DNA of 64,000 nucleotides, from NCBI RefSeq assembly GCF_002017865.1, contig NZ_MTJN01000002.1, positions 2,542,001 through 2,606,000 on the forward strand, in the 5' to 3' direction. This DNA comes from Rhodoferax fermentans. GTDB taxonomy: Bacteria > Pseudomonadota > Gammaproteobacteria > Burkholderiales > Burkholderiaceae_C. Position numbers and translations under genes: made by a program. The notes beneath the pieces were generated by a model that worked only from the letters and a program-made list of their open reading frames with translations, made no database searches and was not told the origin of the DNA. Of this stretch, positions 54,266 through 64,000 are shown one piece after another; the first letter of the stretch is position 1, and each line of letters starts with the position of its first letter.

Positions 54266-55105
54266 ATGAACAAGTCCTCGTCCTCCCTGCGTTTGACCGC
54301 ATTGGCTGCTTTGCTGGCTTTGGCCGGCTGTGTCACACCCGGTGGTACCGTGACCACGGGTGCCGAAGCCTCCTCCAGCACCACTGCCGTCAAAGGCGCA
54401 GCAGCTGGCGGCACCAGCGTGGGGGCCGATCCCAGTCTGGAGCGCTGCGATGCGCCGCTGGGCACCTTGGCGGTGGACGATGGTCGCGGCAAGGAATGGT
54501 TTGCCAGCTTTGGCGCAGCCACCCAGGTCACCACCATTGAGCCGCTGCTGCGCCTGGCTGTGCAGCAGTCGAACTGCTTTGTGATCACGTCCATTGGCAA
54601 CAACAAGACTGAGAGCAAGATTTCGTCGATCACCGACAAACAACGCAACTCGGGTGAGTTCCGTGCTGGGTCGAAACAGCAAAAAGGACAGCGCGTGGCG
54701 GCTGACTACTACCTGGAGCCAGCCATCATCATCGACAACGACTCCACTGGCAAACTGGCAGGCTCCTTGGGCGGCATGTTGGGTGGTACCTTCGGCGCCA
54801 TTGCGGGCTCGATGGAAAGCAAGGCTTCGGTGGTGACGATGACGATGTTTGACATCCGCTCGGGTGTGCAGATTGCCATTTCACAAGGCAATGCCACCGC
54901 CACCAACTTTGGTGCGGCCCTGGGCGCGTTTGGCGGTGGTGCGGCGGGCGGGCTGAGCGGTTTCTCGCGCACACCGGCTGGCAAGGCCACGGTGGCTGCG
55001 TTTGTGGATGCCTACAACAGCATGGTGATCTCGTTGCGCAACTACAAGGCGCAAGAAGTTAAGGGCGGCCTAGGCAAGGGCGGTGTGCTCAAGGTCGGGA
55101 AATAA
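54266..55105 (+). CDS. CsgG-like outer-membrane lipoprotein
   Basis: 279 residues: lipobox LALAGC (Cys22), a CsgG/curli-assembly-like core (about 75-250; LAVQQSNCFVITSIG, ADYYLEPAIIIDNDSTGK, VTMTMFDIRSGVQIAISQGNA in parts) and Gly/Ala-rich stretches (GSLGGMLGGTFGAIAGS). Differs from true CsgG in lacking other curli genes nearby, so a general envelope lipoprotein role is more likely. Confidence 0.75.
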   Translation: MNKSSSSLRLTALAALLALAGCVTPGGTVTTGAEASSSTTAVKGAAAGGTSVGADPSLERCDAPLGTLAVDDGRGKEWFASFGAATQVTTIEPLLRLAVQQSNCFVITSIGNNKTESKISSITDKQRNSGEFRAGSKQQKGQRVAADYYLEPAIIIDNDSTGKLAGSLGGMLGGTFGAIAGSMESKASVVTMTMFDIRSGVQIAISQGNATATNFGAALGAFGGGAAGGLSGFSRTPAGKATVAAFVDAYNSMVISLRNYKAQEVKGGLGKGGVLKVGK

Positions 55106-55129
55106 ACACAAGCACACACATCCTGAACC

Positions 55130-56426
<1,297 letters not shown>

Positions 56427-56487
56427 TTTCCCTTGCGCAGGTGACAGCAGGCGCTGTGTCACCCGCCTTTTACTTTAGGAATAACCC

Positions 56488-58722
56488 ATGTCACGTTCAC
56501 GTTCCCCGATCCAGGTCGCCCTGGTGCTGGCTTGCGCACAAGCCCTGATGCCCGTTTGGGCACAACCCGCCGCCACGACGGGTGGCTATTTCAACCGCGT
56601 GGCCACTTTCGAGGCCTACCGCAATGTGCCCGAAGGCCGCGCCGTCAGCAAAAAGTCGGTGGCCGAAATTGTGGCCGCCAGTGCCGATGGCCGTTGGCTG
56701 GCCTACACCGATGGTGAACAGCAAGGCATTGGTTTTATTGACATCAGCAAGCCGTCTCAGCCCAAACCAGCAGGGTTTGTACCGGTCGATGGTGAGCCGA
56801 CCTCGGTGGTGTTTGCCCACGGCAAGGTGCTGGCGGTGGTGAGTTCCACCCGCCAGTTTGACCAACCCGAAGGTCACCTGGCGGTGCTGGACTTTGCCAG
56901 CCGCAAGCTGGTCGCCCAATGCCCGCTGCGCGGCCAGCCTGATTCGATTGCCCTGGATGCTGGGGCCAAACATGCGGTGATCGTGATCGAGAACGAACGT
57001 GATGAAAAGCTCAACAAGGGCGCCATTCCCCAGCTGCCCGGTGGCAACCTCAGCATCGTGCCCTTGGATGCCCAAGGTTTGCCGGATTGCACGCGGCTGC
57101 ACCCGGTGTCTCTGGCCGGTTTGGCCGAGATTGCGCCGACTGACCCGGAGCCCGAATTTGTCAAGGTCAATCGCCAGGGGGTGGCTGTGGTGTCCTTGCA
57201 AGAGAACAACCACCTGGTGCTGGTGGACGTGGCCAAACGGGCGGTGCTCAAACACTTCTCTGCGGGCACGGTGAACCTCAAGGAAGTGGACACCAAACGT
57301 GACGGCAACATCCAGCCCACCGGCAGCTTGACCGGTGTGCTGCGTGAACCCGACGCGGTGGCTTGGCTCGATGACAAACGTTTTGTCACCGCCAATGAAG
57401 GGGATTACAAGGGTGGTTCGCGCAGCTTTTCCATCTTTAACACCGACAGCACCCTGGCCTGGGACAGTGGCAACTTCCTGGACCATGAGGCGATCCGCCT
57501 GGGTCACTATCCAGAAGCACGCTCGGGCGCCAAAGGCAATGAGCCCGAGAGTGTGGAGGTGGGTATGTTTGGCAAGGATCGTCTGATTTTTGTGGGTTCG
57601 GAGCGCTCCTCACTGGTCACGGTGTGGCGTGATCGGGGCGCTGGCCAGCCACCGCAGTACCTGCAGGCCTTGCCCGCAGGCAGTGGCCCCGAAGGTCTGT
57701 TGGCTATCCCTCAGAGAAACCTGCTGGTGGTGGCCAGTGAAAACGACGGTGCGGCCCGTGCCAGTGTGATGATTTACCAGCGCGGCACCGAACTGCCTGC
57801 CTATCCCACGCTGATGTCGAGCGACAGCGCCAGCGGCACACCGATTCCTTGGGGTGCGCTGTCTGGCTTCTCTGCCGATCGCCAGAAAGCGGGACGTTTG
57901 TGGGCGGTGACCGACAGCGCTTATGCCACAACACGCATTCTGCAGATCGACGCCAACTTCAGTCCGGCGCTCATCTCCGCCGCGATCAGTGTGACCAAGG
58001 ACGGCAAACCGGTGGGTTTTGACGGTGAAGGCATCGCGCAGCGTGCCGACGGCGGTTTCTGGATCGCCTCGGAGGGTGACCCTGACAAGAAGTCAGGTCC
58101 TCTCAAAGACATGCTGGTCCGGGTGAATACCAAGGGCGAAGTGCAGGAAGAAATCAGCTTGCCCGAGAGCCTGAGCCACCACGCTGTGCGTTTTGGCTTG
58201 GAAGGGGTCACTACCACCGGTGAAGGTGCACAGGAGCAGGTGTGGCTGGCGGTACAGCGGGAGTGGAAGGACGACCCCAAGGGGATGGTGAAGATTCTGC
58301 GCTACACCCCGGCCACCCAGACCTGGGGTGTGCTGCACTACCCGCTCGACACCACGGCGGTGGCCGGTGGCTGGGTAGGGCTGTCGGAGATCACAGCCGT
58401 CGGTAACGACAACTTTGTGGTGATCGAGCGTGACAACCAGTTTGGCGACCAATCCCTCAAAACACTCAAAGCCTTCTCTGTGGCTGGGTTGCAACCTGCT
58501 GCGCCAGGGGATGCCAACGTGCCGGTGGTGCACAAGCGCCTGGTGCGTGATCTGGTGCCTGATTTGCAAAAACAACACGGCCATGTGCTCGACAAGGTCG
58601 AGAGTTTTGCGGTGGACGTCACCGGCCAGGCGTTTGCCGTGACCGACAACGACGGTGTGGAGGGTGGCGCCAGTGGTGAAACGCAGTTCCTGCGTTTGGG
58701 CCAGTTGCCTGGCCTGCGTTAA
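56488..58722 (+). CDS. Exported esterase-like/phytase-like protein with beta-propeller domain
   Basis: 744 residues: signal peptide ([25 protein letters not shown]), an N-terminal propeller-like part (about 40-400; [36 protein letters not shown]) and a C-terminal esterase-like phytase domain (about 430-740; [39 protein letters not shown] in parts, [12 protein letters not shown]). Likely periplasmic, acting on phosphate esters. Start 56488 gives a proper signal peptide. Its TAA overlaps the queA stop on the other strand. Confidence 0.85.
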   Translation: MSRSRSPIQVALVLACAQALMPVWAQPAATTGGYFNRVATFEAYRNVPEGRAVSKKSVAEIVAASADGRWLAYTDGEQQGIGFIDISKPSQPKPAGFVPVDGEPTSVVFAHGKVLAVVSSTRQFDQPEGHLAVLDFASRKLVAQCPLRGQPDSIALDAGAKHAVIVIENERDEKLNKGAIPQLPGGNLSIVPLDAQGLPDCTRLHPVSLAGLAEIAPTDPEPEFVKVNRQGVAVVSLQENNHLVLVDVAKRAVLKHFSAGTVNLKEVDTKRDGNIQPTGSLTGVLREPDAVAWLDDKRFVTANEGDYKGGSRSFSIFNTDSTLAWDSGNFLDHEAIRLGHYPEARSGAKGNEPESVEVGMFGKDRLIFVGSERSSLVTVWRDRGAGQPPQYLQALPAGSGPEGLLAIPQRNLLVVASENDGAARASVMIYQRGTELPAYPTLMSSDSASGTPIPWGALSGFSADRQKAGRLWAVTDSAYATTRILQIDANFSPALISAAISVTKDGKPVGFDGEGIAQRADGGFWIASEGDPDKKSGPLKDMLVRVNTKGEVQEEISLPESLSHHAVRFGLEGVTTTGEGAQEQVWLAVQREWKDDPKGMVKILRYTPATQTWGVLHYPLDTTAVAGGWVGLSEITAVGNDNFVVIERDNQFGDQSLKTLKAFSVAGLQPAAPGDANVPVVHKRLVRDLVPDLQKQHGHVLDKVESFAVDVTGQAFAVTDNDGVEGGASGETQFLRLGQLPGLR

Positions 58723-59801
58723 GGCTGGCGGGTCAGCAGCATGGCGTCGCCATAGCTGAAGAACCGGTACTTTTCCTGGATGGCGTGGGCGTACAGCGCC
58801 ATGATGTGCTCATAACCCGCAAAGGCGCTCACCAACATCATCAGGCTGGACTTGGGCAGGTGGAAGTTGGTGATCAATGCGTCGACTTGTCTGAACTCAA
58901 AGCCTGGGGTGATGAAGATGCGGGTGTCGCCAGTGCTGGTGCCCGATTGCGCCCAGGACTCCAGTGTGCGCACGGTGGTGGTGCCCACGGCCACGATGCG
59001 TCCACCACGGGCCCGGCAATCGGCAATCGCCTGCTGGGTGGACGCAGGCACCTCGTACCACTCGCTGTGCATCTGATGTTCGGACAGGTTCTCGGTCTTG
59101 ACCGGTTGAAACGTGCCGGCGCCCACATGCAGCGTGACCTGGGCGCGTTGCACCCCCAGCGCGTCAATTTGTGCCAACAAAGCCTCGTCAAAATGCAGGG
59201 CTGCCGTCGGGGCCGCCACCGCCCCCGGGTTTTTGGCGAACACCGTCTGGTAACGCCGGGCGTCCTCTTCCGAGTCGGTATGGGTGATGTAGGGTGGCAA
59301 AGGCACATGGCCATGGCGGCTCATCAGGGTGTAGGGGTCGTCACCCGCATCGTTGGACAGCACAAAGCGAAATAACGCACCCTGTTCATCGGGCCAGCGG
59401 CCCAGCAGGGTGGCGCTCAGGTGGTCCGTGCTGCCGGGCGCACTCACCAGGGCCACGGTGGTGCCAACCTCGGGCTTTTTGCTGACGCGCATGTGGGCGG
59501 CCACCTGGTTGCCACCCAGCACCCGCTCCACCAGCAGTTCGAGTTTGCCGCCAGTGGGTTTTTCACCAAACAGGCGGGCGTTCATGACCTGGGTGTCGTT
59601 GAAGACCATCAGGTCGCCGGGTTGCAGCAACGCCGGCAAATCCCTGAACACGCGGTCTACCGGGCTGGCGCTGCGGCCGTCCAGCAGGCGCGAGCCGCTG
59701 CGCTCAGGCGCCGGGTGTTGGGCAATCAGCTCGGGCGGCAGCTGGAAGTCAAAGTCACTGAGGGTGAAGCTGCGCGGGGCGCTTGGGGAGGATGTATTCA
59801 T
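58719..59801 (-). CDS. queA: S-adenosylmethionine:tRNA ribosyltransferase-isomerase
   Basis: Makes epoxyqueuosine from preQ1-modified tRNA. 360 residues: [38 protein letters not shown] in parts, [27 protein letters not shown] represented by VGAGTFQPV and HQMHSEWYE, and [18 protein letters not shown] 59801 starts the conserved N-terminus; the longer frame to 59927 is unlikely. Confidence 0.96.
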   Translation of the reverse strand: MNTSSPSAPRSFTLSDFDFQLPPELIAQHPAPERSGSRLLDGRSASPVDRVFRDLPALLQPGDLMVFNDTQVMNARLFGEKPTGGKLELLVERVLGGNQVAAHMRVSKKPEVGTTVALVSAPGSTDHLSATLLGRWPDEQGALFRFVLSNDAGDDPYTLMSRHGHVPLPPYITHTDSEEDARRYQTVFAKNPGAVAAPTAALHFDEALLAQIDALGVQRAQVTLHVGAGTFQPVKTENLSEHQMHSEWYEVPASTQQAIADCRARGGRIVAVGTTTVRTLESWAQSGTSTGDTRIFITPGFEFRQVDALITNFHLPKSSLMMLVSAFAGYEHIMALYAHAIQEKYRFFSYGDAMLLTRQP

Positions 59802-59985
59802 GGTGCTTGAGGGGCGGACAGGCCCCGTGCCAAGTGGATCAACCCGCCATTCTCGCAGGCCCGCTGTCACGAGGCTCATCGTTGTCAACGCATCAGAGAT
59901 TTGCTGGCGCTGTGTGCGCTGGCGCACGGCAAGTTGCCACCTGCCGGTGATATAACTTTTGTTTTAGTACTCACAAGGACTCACC

Positions 59986-60642
59986 ATGACCCCATTCACA
60001 TCCCCCGCCCGCCTGGCCACCACCGGCCTGTGCGCCTTTGCTTTGCTGGCCAGTGGCTGCGCCAACATGTCTGATACACAACGTGGCACGGCCATTGGTG
60101 CCGGTGTGGGGGTGCTGGCAGGCGCCGCTATTGGCGACAGCAGCAAGTCCGCTGCCATTGGTGCTGGTTTGGGCGCCTTGGGTGGATACATCTGGTCGAA
60201 CCAGATGGCGAAGAAAAAAGCCGCGATGGAGCAGGCCACCGCCGGTACCGGTGTAGCGGTGACTCAAACGGACGACAACCAGCTCAAACTCAACATCCCG
60301 AGTGATATCTCGTTTGACACCGGGCGTGCCAACATCAAGTCCAATCTGCAGCCTATCCTGGACCAGTTTGCACAGGGTCTGTCGAGCCAGCCCAACACCG
60401 AGATCCGCATCATCGGCCACACCGACAGCACCGGCTCGGATGCCATCAACAACCCGCTGTCGGTCAACCGCGCGGTCAGCGCACGTGAGTACCTGGCTTC
60501 GCGTGGTGTGGATGCACGCCGCATCCAGATTGACGGCCGGGGTTCGCGTGAGCCGATTGCGGACAATAACTCCGAGGCGGGCCGCGCCAAAAACCGCCGT
60601 ATCGAGATCTTCCTGGCCGAACGCGCGACAGCTGCACGTTAA
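59986..60642 (+). CDS. OmpA-family lipoprotein with glycine zipper
   Basis: 218 residues anchored in the outer membrane: lipobox LLASGC (Cys25), glycine-zipper segment (TAIGAGVGVLAGAAIGDSS, AAIGAGLGALGGYIW), then an OmpA peptidoglycan-binding domain (about 100-215; IRIIGHTDSTGSDAINNPLS, RGVDARRIQIDGRGSREP, NRRIEIFL). Links the outer membrane to the wall. Followed by a strong terminator. Confidence 0.93.
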   Translation: MTPFTSPARLATTGLCAFALLASGCANMSDTQRGTAIGAGVGVLAGAAIGDSSKSAAIGAGLGALGGYIWSNQMAKKKAAMEQATAGTGVAVTQTDDNQLKLNIPSDISFDTGRANIKSNLQPILDQFAQGLSSQPNTEIRIIGHTDSTGSDAINNPLSVNRAVSAREYLASRGVDARRIQIDGRGSREPIADNNSEAGRAKNRRIEIFLAERATAAR

Positions 60643-60653
60643 GGACGGTTCTG

Positions 60654-60692
60654 ACAACAGCGCGGGCTGTGGCGGCCCGCGCTGTTGTTTTA
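60654..60692 (+). terminator. Terminator of the OmpA-family gene
   Basis: ACAACAGCGCGGGC (60654-60667) pairs perfectly with GCCCGCGCTGTTGT (60675-60688), followed by a short T-run. It touches the stop of the convergent Crp/Fnr gene and may serve both. Confidence 0.88.
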
Positions 60693-61430
60693 CGCGGCCA
60701 GAGGCAAGGGCAGCGGTGGCATCGTGCTTTGGTATTGTTTCTTGGCTGCGGCATAACACTCGCAAGCCCCACGCTCCAGCCGCTGCCTATCGAGCACCGT
60801 GACGTGACCGCGGCGGTAACGGATCACGCCGCTGAGCTGCAGTTTGTGCGCCGCAGTGGTGATGCTTTCGCGCCGCACCCCCAGCAGGTTGGAGAATTGT
60901 TCATGGGTCATGGTCAACTCGCGTTGAGACGAGCGGTCCAGCCCAATCAGCAGGCGTCGGCAGAACTTCTGCTCGACCGAATGGAAGTGGTTGCACACGG
61001 CCAGTTGTGCCATTTGGGCCACCTGGGCATGGGCGTAACGCAGTAACAAGGGCAAGGCCGGGCCGCCTTGCGACAGCTCTTGTCGCACCGCATGGGCATT
61101 CAGCCGGTAGCCGCTTCCGGCGCTTTGTACCACCGCCTCGCTGGCAACGGTGCTGGCGCCCATGAGTGCATCGATGCCAACGACACCATCGTTGCCCAGC
61201 GCACCAATTTCGGTGGATGCGCCGTCGCGTGTGATGTACAGCAAGGACACGATGGCCGTGGTCGGAAAGTACACATAAGCTGGGGTGGCGCCAGAGGTGT
61301 GCAAGGACTTGTCCAGAGGCAGGTCAACGAACTCGAGTTGGGTACGCCAGCGAGTCCAAACTGACTCGGGCAACGCGGCCAAGAAGTGGTTTTGCCGTGG
61401 ATCGCCAGTGGGGCGTGAGGTGATCTGCAT
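60690..61430 (-). CDS. Crp/Fnr-family transcriptional regulator (paralogue)
   Basis: 246-residue homologue of the regulator at 12879-13616: same sensor barrel (VYFPTTAIVSLLYITRDGAS, EIGALGNDGVVGIDALMG), same HTH signature (MTHEQFSNLLGVRRESITTAAHKL) and same ending ECYAA. No cysteine ligand cluster. Effector and targets unknown. Convergent with the OmpA-family gene. Confidence 0.87.
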   Translation of the reverse strand: MQITSRPTGDPRQNHFLAALPESVWTRWRTQLEFVDLPLDKSLHTSGATPAYVYFPTTAIVSLLYITRDGASTEIGALGNDGVVGIDALMGASTVASEAVVQSAGSGYRLNAHAVRQELSQGGPALPLLLRYAHAQVAQMAQLAVCNHFHSVEQKFCRRLLIGLDRSSQRELTMTHEQFSNLLGVRRESITTAAHKLQLSGVIRYRRGHVTVLDRQRLERGACECYAAAKKQYQSTMPPLPLPLAA

Positions 61431-61675
61431 CGTGCTCTCCTGATGGTTGGTGTCGTTTGGATGATGCCCAGCAACATGTCTGCGGGCTATCAGCCACCAC
61501 CGCCAAGCTTTGTGGGCCTTGTCCTACACCTTGACTGGTCCAGCCCCCTCTTGCAACGACCCTATTTGCACAAGTTGCGGTCTTGTCCTACAGCGTTTTG
61601 GCCAACTTTCCGATATCCTGAGTGTCGAAAACCAGCCCATGGGCGGTTGTTTTGCCAAATGAGAGGTCGTTTTTT

Positions 61676-62062
61676 GTGAGCTTGCGCATTTTTCTTGTTG
61701 AAGACAGTTTGACGATCCGTGTCAGTTTGATGGACATGCTGACGGACCTTGTGGATGCCTGTCTGGTGGGTGTTGCGGAGCAGCAGACCGATGCGATTGA
61801 GTGGCTGAGCGAACATCCTGACGGATGGGATGTGGCCATTGTGGACATTTTTCTCAAACGTGGATCAGGTCTGCCCGTGCTCAGGGCCTGCGCCAATCGC
61901 TTACCCAAACAACGGGTGCTGGTGTTGTCCAACTACGCCACGGCTGAGATGCGCACGCAGGCTTTGCGTTTGGGGGCGGATCGTGTGTTTGACAAGTCGC
62001 AAGACGTCGATGCCTTGATCGATTACTGCCGCCAAGTGGGTCTGGATGTGAAGCTGCCTTGA
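61676..62062 (+). CDS. Single-domain response regulator (CheY-like receiver)
   Basis: 128 residues, receiver domain only. Acidic pocket in FLVED, phosphoacceptor Asp57 (VAIVDIFLKRGSG), and conserved Lys107 (VFDKS). No output domain, so it acts by protein contact. GTG 61676 lies behind GAGAGG; an upstream in-frame start at 61622 would add an unusual N-terminus. Convergent with the NarL-type regulator gene 8 bases away, and close to a histidine kinase gene. Confidence 0.83.
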   Translation: MSLRIFLVEDSLTIRVSLMDMLTDLVDACLVGVAEQQTDAIEWLSEHPDGWDVAIVDIFLKRGSGLPVLRACANRLPKQRVLVLSNYATAEMRTQALRLGADRVFDKSQDVDALIDYCRQVGLDVKLP

Positions 62063-62069
62063 GTTGCCC

Positions 62070-62708
62070 TCAATCCAGCAACCCGTTTTTCAGAGCGTAG
62101 TAGGTCAGATCACTGTTCGAGGCCAGTCCCATTTTCTCCAGGATGCGGGTGCGGTAGGTGCTGACGGTTTTGGCGCTCAGGAACAAGGACTGGGCGATAT
62201 CACCCACGGTTTCACCTTTGGCCAGGCGCAACAACACCTGCAGCTCGCGCGCGGACAGTTGCTCGTGCGCTGCAGCGTCGTTTGGCCGGTTCAGTTGGCC
62301 TGCCAACAGGTCAGCAATCTGGGGCGTGATGTAGCGGTTGCCACCCGCAATACGACGTACTGCCGCCAAGACGTCTTCGGGTTCGCATTGTTTGTTGAGG
62401 TAGCCGCTGATGCCACGGCGTAACAAAGACACGGCGTAGTGCTCCTCGGGGTAACCGCTCAAGATCAGGATGCCCAAGTCGGGCGCGTGGGCTTGGATCC
62501 TGGCCAACACGTCCATACCCGATTGTTTAGGCATGGAGATGTCCAGGATCAGGACGTCCAGCTGGTGTTGACGCACCACCTCCAACGCCTGGGCGCCATC
62601 ACCGGCTTCGGCAACGACCTCGATGTCGGGCTGGTCTGTGAAGAAGCCTCGCAGACCGCTGCGTACCAAGGCATGGTCGTCGATGATGGCAATTTTGATG
62701 TTGGGCAT
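62070..62708 (-). CDS. NarL/LuxR-type response regulator
   Basis: 212 residues: receiver domain with Asp56 (LDVLILDISMP) and C-terminal LuxR HTH (LSARELQVLLRLAKGETVGDIA, SAKTVSTYRTRILEKMG). Divergently transcribed from the histidine kinase gene 99 bases away, which is probably its partner. Confidence 0.93.
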   Translation of the reverse strand: MPNIKIAIIDDHALVRSGLRGFFTDQPDIEVVAEAGDGAQALEVVRQHQLDVLILDISMPKQSGMDVLARIQAHAPDLGILILSGYPEEHYAVSLLRRGISGYLNKQCEPEDVLAAVRRIAGGNRYITPQIADLLAGQLNRPNDAAAHEQLSARELQVLLRLAKGETVGDIAQSLFLSAKTVSTYRTRILEKMGLASNSDLTYYALKNGLLD

Positions 62709-62806
62709 GATGCGATGGATCGCTGATTATCATAGCGGCGCAGCTCAAATCCGTAGCGCCCTGCGGTCAAGCGCAATTTGCATCAGGGCTGGCAGTGAGG
62801 CGAAAG

Positions 62807-64000
62807 ATGGGTATATACGGAAAGTGGGTCAGCGTGATCGACAAGGTGCGCGAGCGTGACTGGGTGGAGGTTGCCCGCAAATGGCTGTCTAAGCAGCAAG
62901 TGATTTTTGGCCTGGCGGTGATGGTGGCGGCCTCGTTGATTGTGGCGAATGAACTCAATTTTGACGCTGCCAGTGAAGCCTCGCGAGGCAGTGTTGTTGT
63001 CGCCCAGCGACAGACCAGCATCTACAACTTGCAGCGCCTGTTGCTCAATGCCGAGACCGGGCAACGGGGTTATATGCTTACTGGTGACCCAAGTTATCTG
63101 CAGCCCTATACCCAAGCCGTGACCGAGGTCGAGGCGTCGCTCAACAGCTTGCGCGCGCTCGTTGTGTCCAATGCCCAGATGATGGCTGAGTTCGCTGTGT
63201 TGTCGCGCGCTATTTCGCGCAAATTGGCAGAGCTGGAACTGACGATCAAACTCCGCCAATCCGGCGCCGAACAAGAAGCCTGGCAAGTCGTGATGGACAC
63301 CGGTCTGGGGCGGCAGTATATGGATGCTGTGCGTGTGGCGTCGGATGTGCTGTTGAAATCGGCTGCCAAAGATCTGACATTGCAAACCATCAAAGTCCAG
63401 CAGAGTTTGCAGGCTTCGCGCCTGAGTGTCATGATCACGGCGCTTTTCTGCTTGCTGGCATTTGGCCTGTATTTGCGCGGCTCGGCCAAGTTGCATGAGG
63501 CTTCCCAAAAGCGCGCCCAAGATCTGCAACACGAAAAAGCCAAACTGGAAGGTTTGGTGGCGCTGCGCACCGCTGAGCTGGAGCAGCTGGCCAACCATTT
63601 GATCAATGTTCAGGAACGCGAGCGCGAACGTTTGGCTCGGGAATTACATGACGAGCTGGGCTCCTTGCTCACGGCAGCCAAGTTTGATGTGGCACGTGTG
63701 AAATCCAGGTTGCCAACCGAGCCACCGGACCTGCACGAGCGATTGAGTCACCTGACCAGCACGCTCAATGCTGGCATCGCCATCAAGCGAAAAATCATCG
63801 AAGATTTGCGCCCCTCCTCCCTGTCCAACCTGGGTTTGCCCGCTGCGCTCGAAATATTGGCGCAGGAGTTCAGAGCCAACACGCAGTTGACAGTGGAGAC
63901 CAGTGTGGATGCGCTTGAGTTGGACGAGGGGCAACAACTGGGGGTGTACCGTCTGGTGCAAGAGGCTTTCACCAACATTGCCAAACACGCCCATGCCACG
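62807..64000 (+). CDS. Sensor histidine kinase, CHASE3 + HisKA_3 type (3' end outside window)
   Basis: First 398 residues visible. A membrane helix (about 32-48), a periplasmic CHASE3-like domain (about 50-215; LLLNAETGQRGYMLTGDPSYL), a second helix (about 225-245), a coiled coil, then HisKA_3 with phosphorylated His281 in ERERLARELHDELGSL and the beginning of the ATPase domain (YRLVQEAFTNIAKHAHAT). NarL-type kinase, paired with the divergent regulator at 62070. The signal is unknown. Confidence 0.92.
   Translation, partial: MGIYGKWVSVIDKVRERDWVEVARKWLSKQQVIFGLAVMVAASLIVANELNFDAASEASRGSVVVAQRQTSIYNLQRLLLNAETGQRGYMLTGDPSYLQPYTQAVTEVEASLNSLRALVVSNAQMMAEFAVLSRAISRKLAELELTIKLRQSGAEQEAWQVVMDTGLGRQYMDAVRVASDVLLKSAAKDLTLQTIKVQQSLQASRLSVMITALFCLLAFGLYLRGSAKLHEASQKRAQDLQHEKAKLEGLVALRTAELEQLANHLINVQERERERLARELHDELGSLLTAAKFDVARVKSRLPTEPPDLHERLSHLTSTLNAGIAIKRKIIEDLRPSSLSNLGLPAALEILAQEFRANTQLTVETSVDALELDEGQQLGVYRLVQEAFTNIAKHAHAT

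Noticed and set aside
56440..56463. Rho-independent terminator upstream of the phytase-like gene
   Set aside because: The GGTGACAG/GTGTCACC dyad has a bulge and no T-run, and it lies in the leader of that gene.

Overview
The window reads as chromosomal DNA of a GC-rich betaproteobacterium of the order Burkholderiales, most likely family Comamonadaceae (Rhodoferax/Polaromonas type). This is inferred from the atpIBEFHAGDC order, the ybeD-lipB-lipA operon, the style of the proteins, and a short dispersed palindromic repeat present in about nine copies. No phage, integrase, insertion sequence, rRNA or CRISPR array is visible. One tRNA gene is present.

Layout. (1) 1-971: a small heat-shock protein (cut by the window edge) with a good sigma-32-type promoter, then a secreted FKBP. 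(2) 1080-2591: an APH/P-loop fusion kinase. (3) 2710-12805: a B12 riboswitch followed by a tightly overlapping 12-gene operon for cobalt uptake (lone CbiM) and corrin-ring synthesis by the early-cobalt route (CbiX, CbiD, CbiG split into CbiG plus CobE, CbiET, CbiL, CbiH, CobM, CbiC, CobA and a 2Fe-2S ferredoxin). No CbiJ/CobK is encoded here. A Crp/Fnr-type regulator follows. (4) 13772-23639: a divergent catabolic cluster: GntR regulator, hydantoinase-type amidohydrolase, amino-acid ABC permease and binding protein, and DapA-family lyase on the minus strand; a 988-residue fused iron-sulfur flavoprotein, an M20 deacylase-like protein and the ABC ATPase on the plus strand. A GTATAC palindrome sits between the two arms. 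This is the most unusual system in the window. (5) 23754-32489: htpG with a sigma-32-type promoter, a TAXI-type TRAP transporter pair, a D-amino-acid/branched-chain aminotransferase carrying an in-frame repeat copy, a DMT exporter divergent from an AraC regulator, and an OsmB-like lipoprotein. (6) 32577-35333: an accessory patch with a hypothetical gene, a HigBA-like toxin-antitoxin pair, a small membrane protein, a decayed ORF and two long inverted repeats. (7) 35334-40905: SNF2 helicase, lipA, lipB, ybeD. (8) 41013-48212: the complete F1Fo ATP synthase operon with terminator. (9) 48269-52441: TPM-TPM-LemA cluster, SnoaL-like protein, YheT-type hydrolase and a hypothetical. (10) 52641-64000: tRNA-Arg(CCG), small envelope proteins, tgt and queA separated by a phytase-like gene with a Pho-box-like promoter, an OmpA-family lipoprotein, a second Crp/Fnr paralogue, a lone receiver protein, and a NarL-type regulator divergent from a CHASE3-type histidine kinase that runs off the window.

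How it fits together: the cobalamin operon is a self-contained, riboswitch-controlled anabolic unit. The cluster at 13.7-23.6 kb looks like import and oxidative breakdown of a cyclic or N-substituted amino acid (hydantoin-, opine- or hydroxyproline-like). The rest is mainly housekeeping. Gene boundaries in several places are formed by copies of the dispersed repeat, which supplies stop codons and even a start codon.
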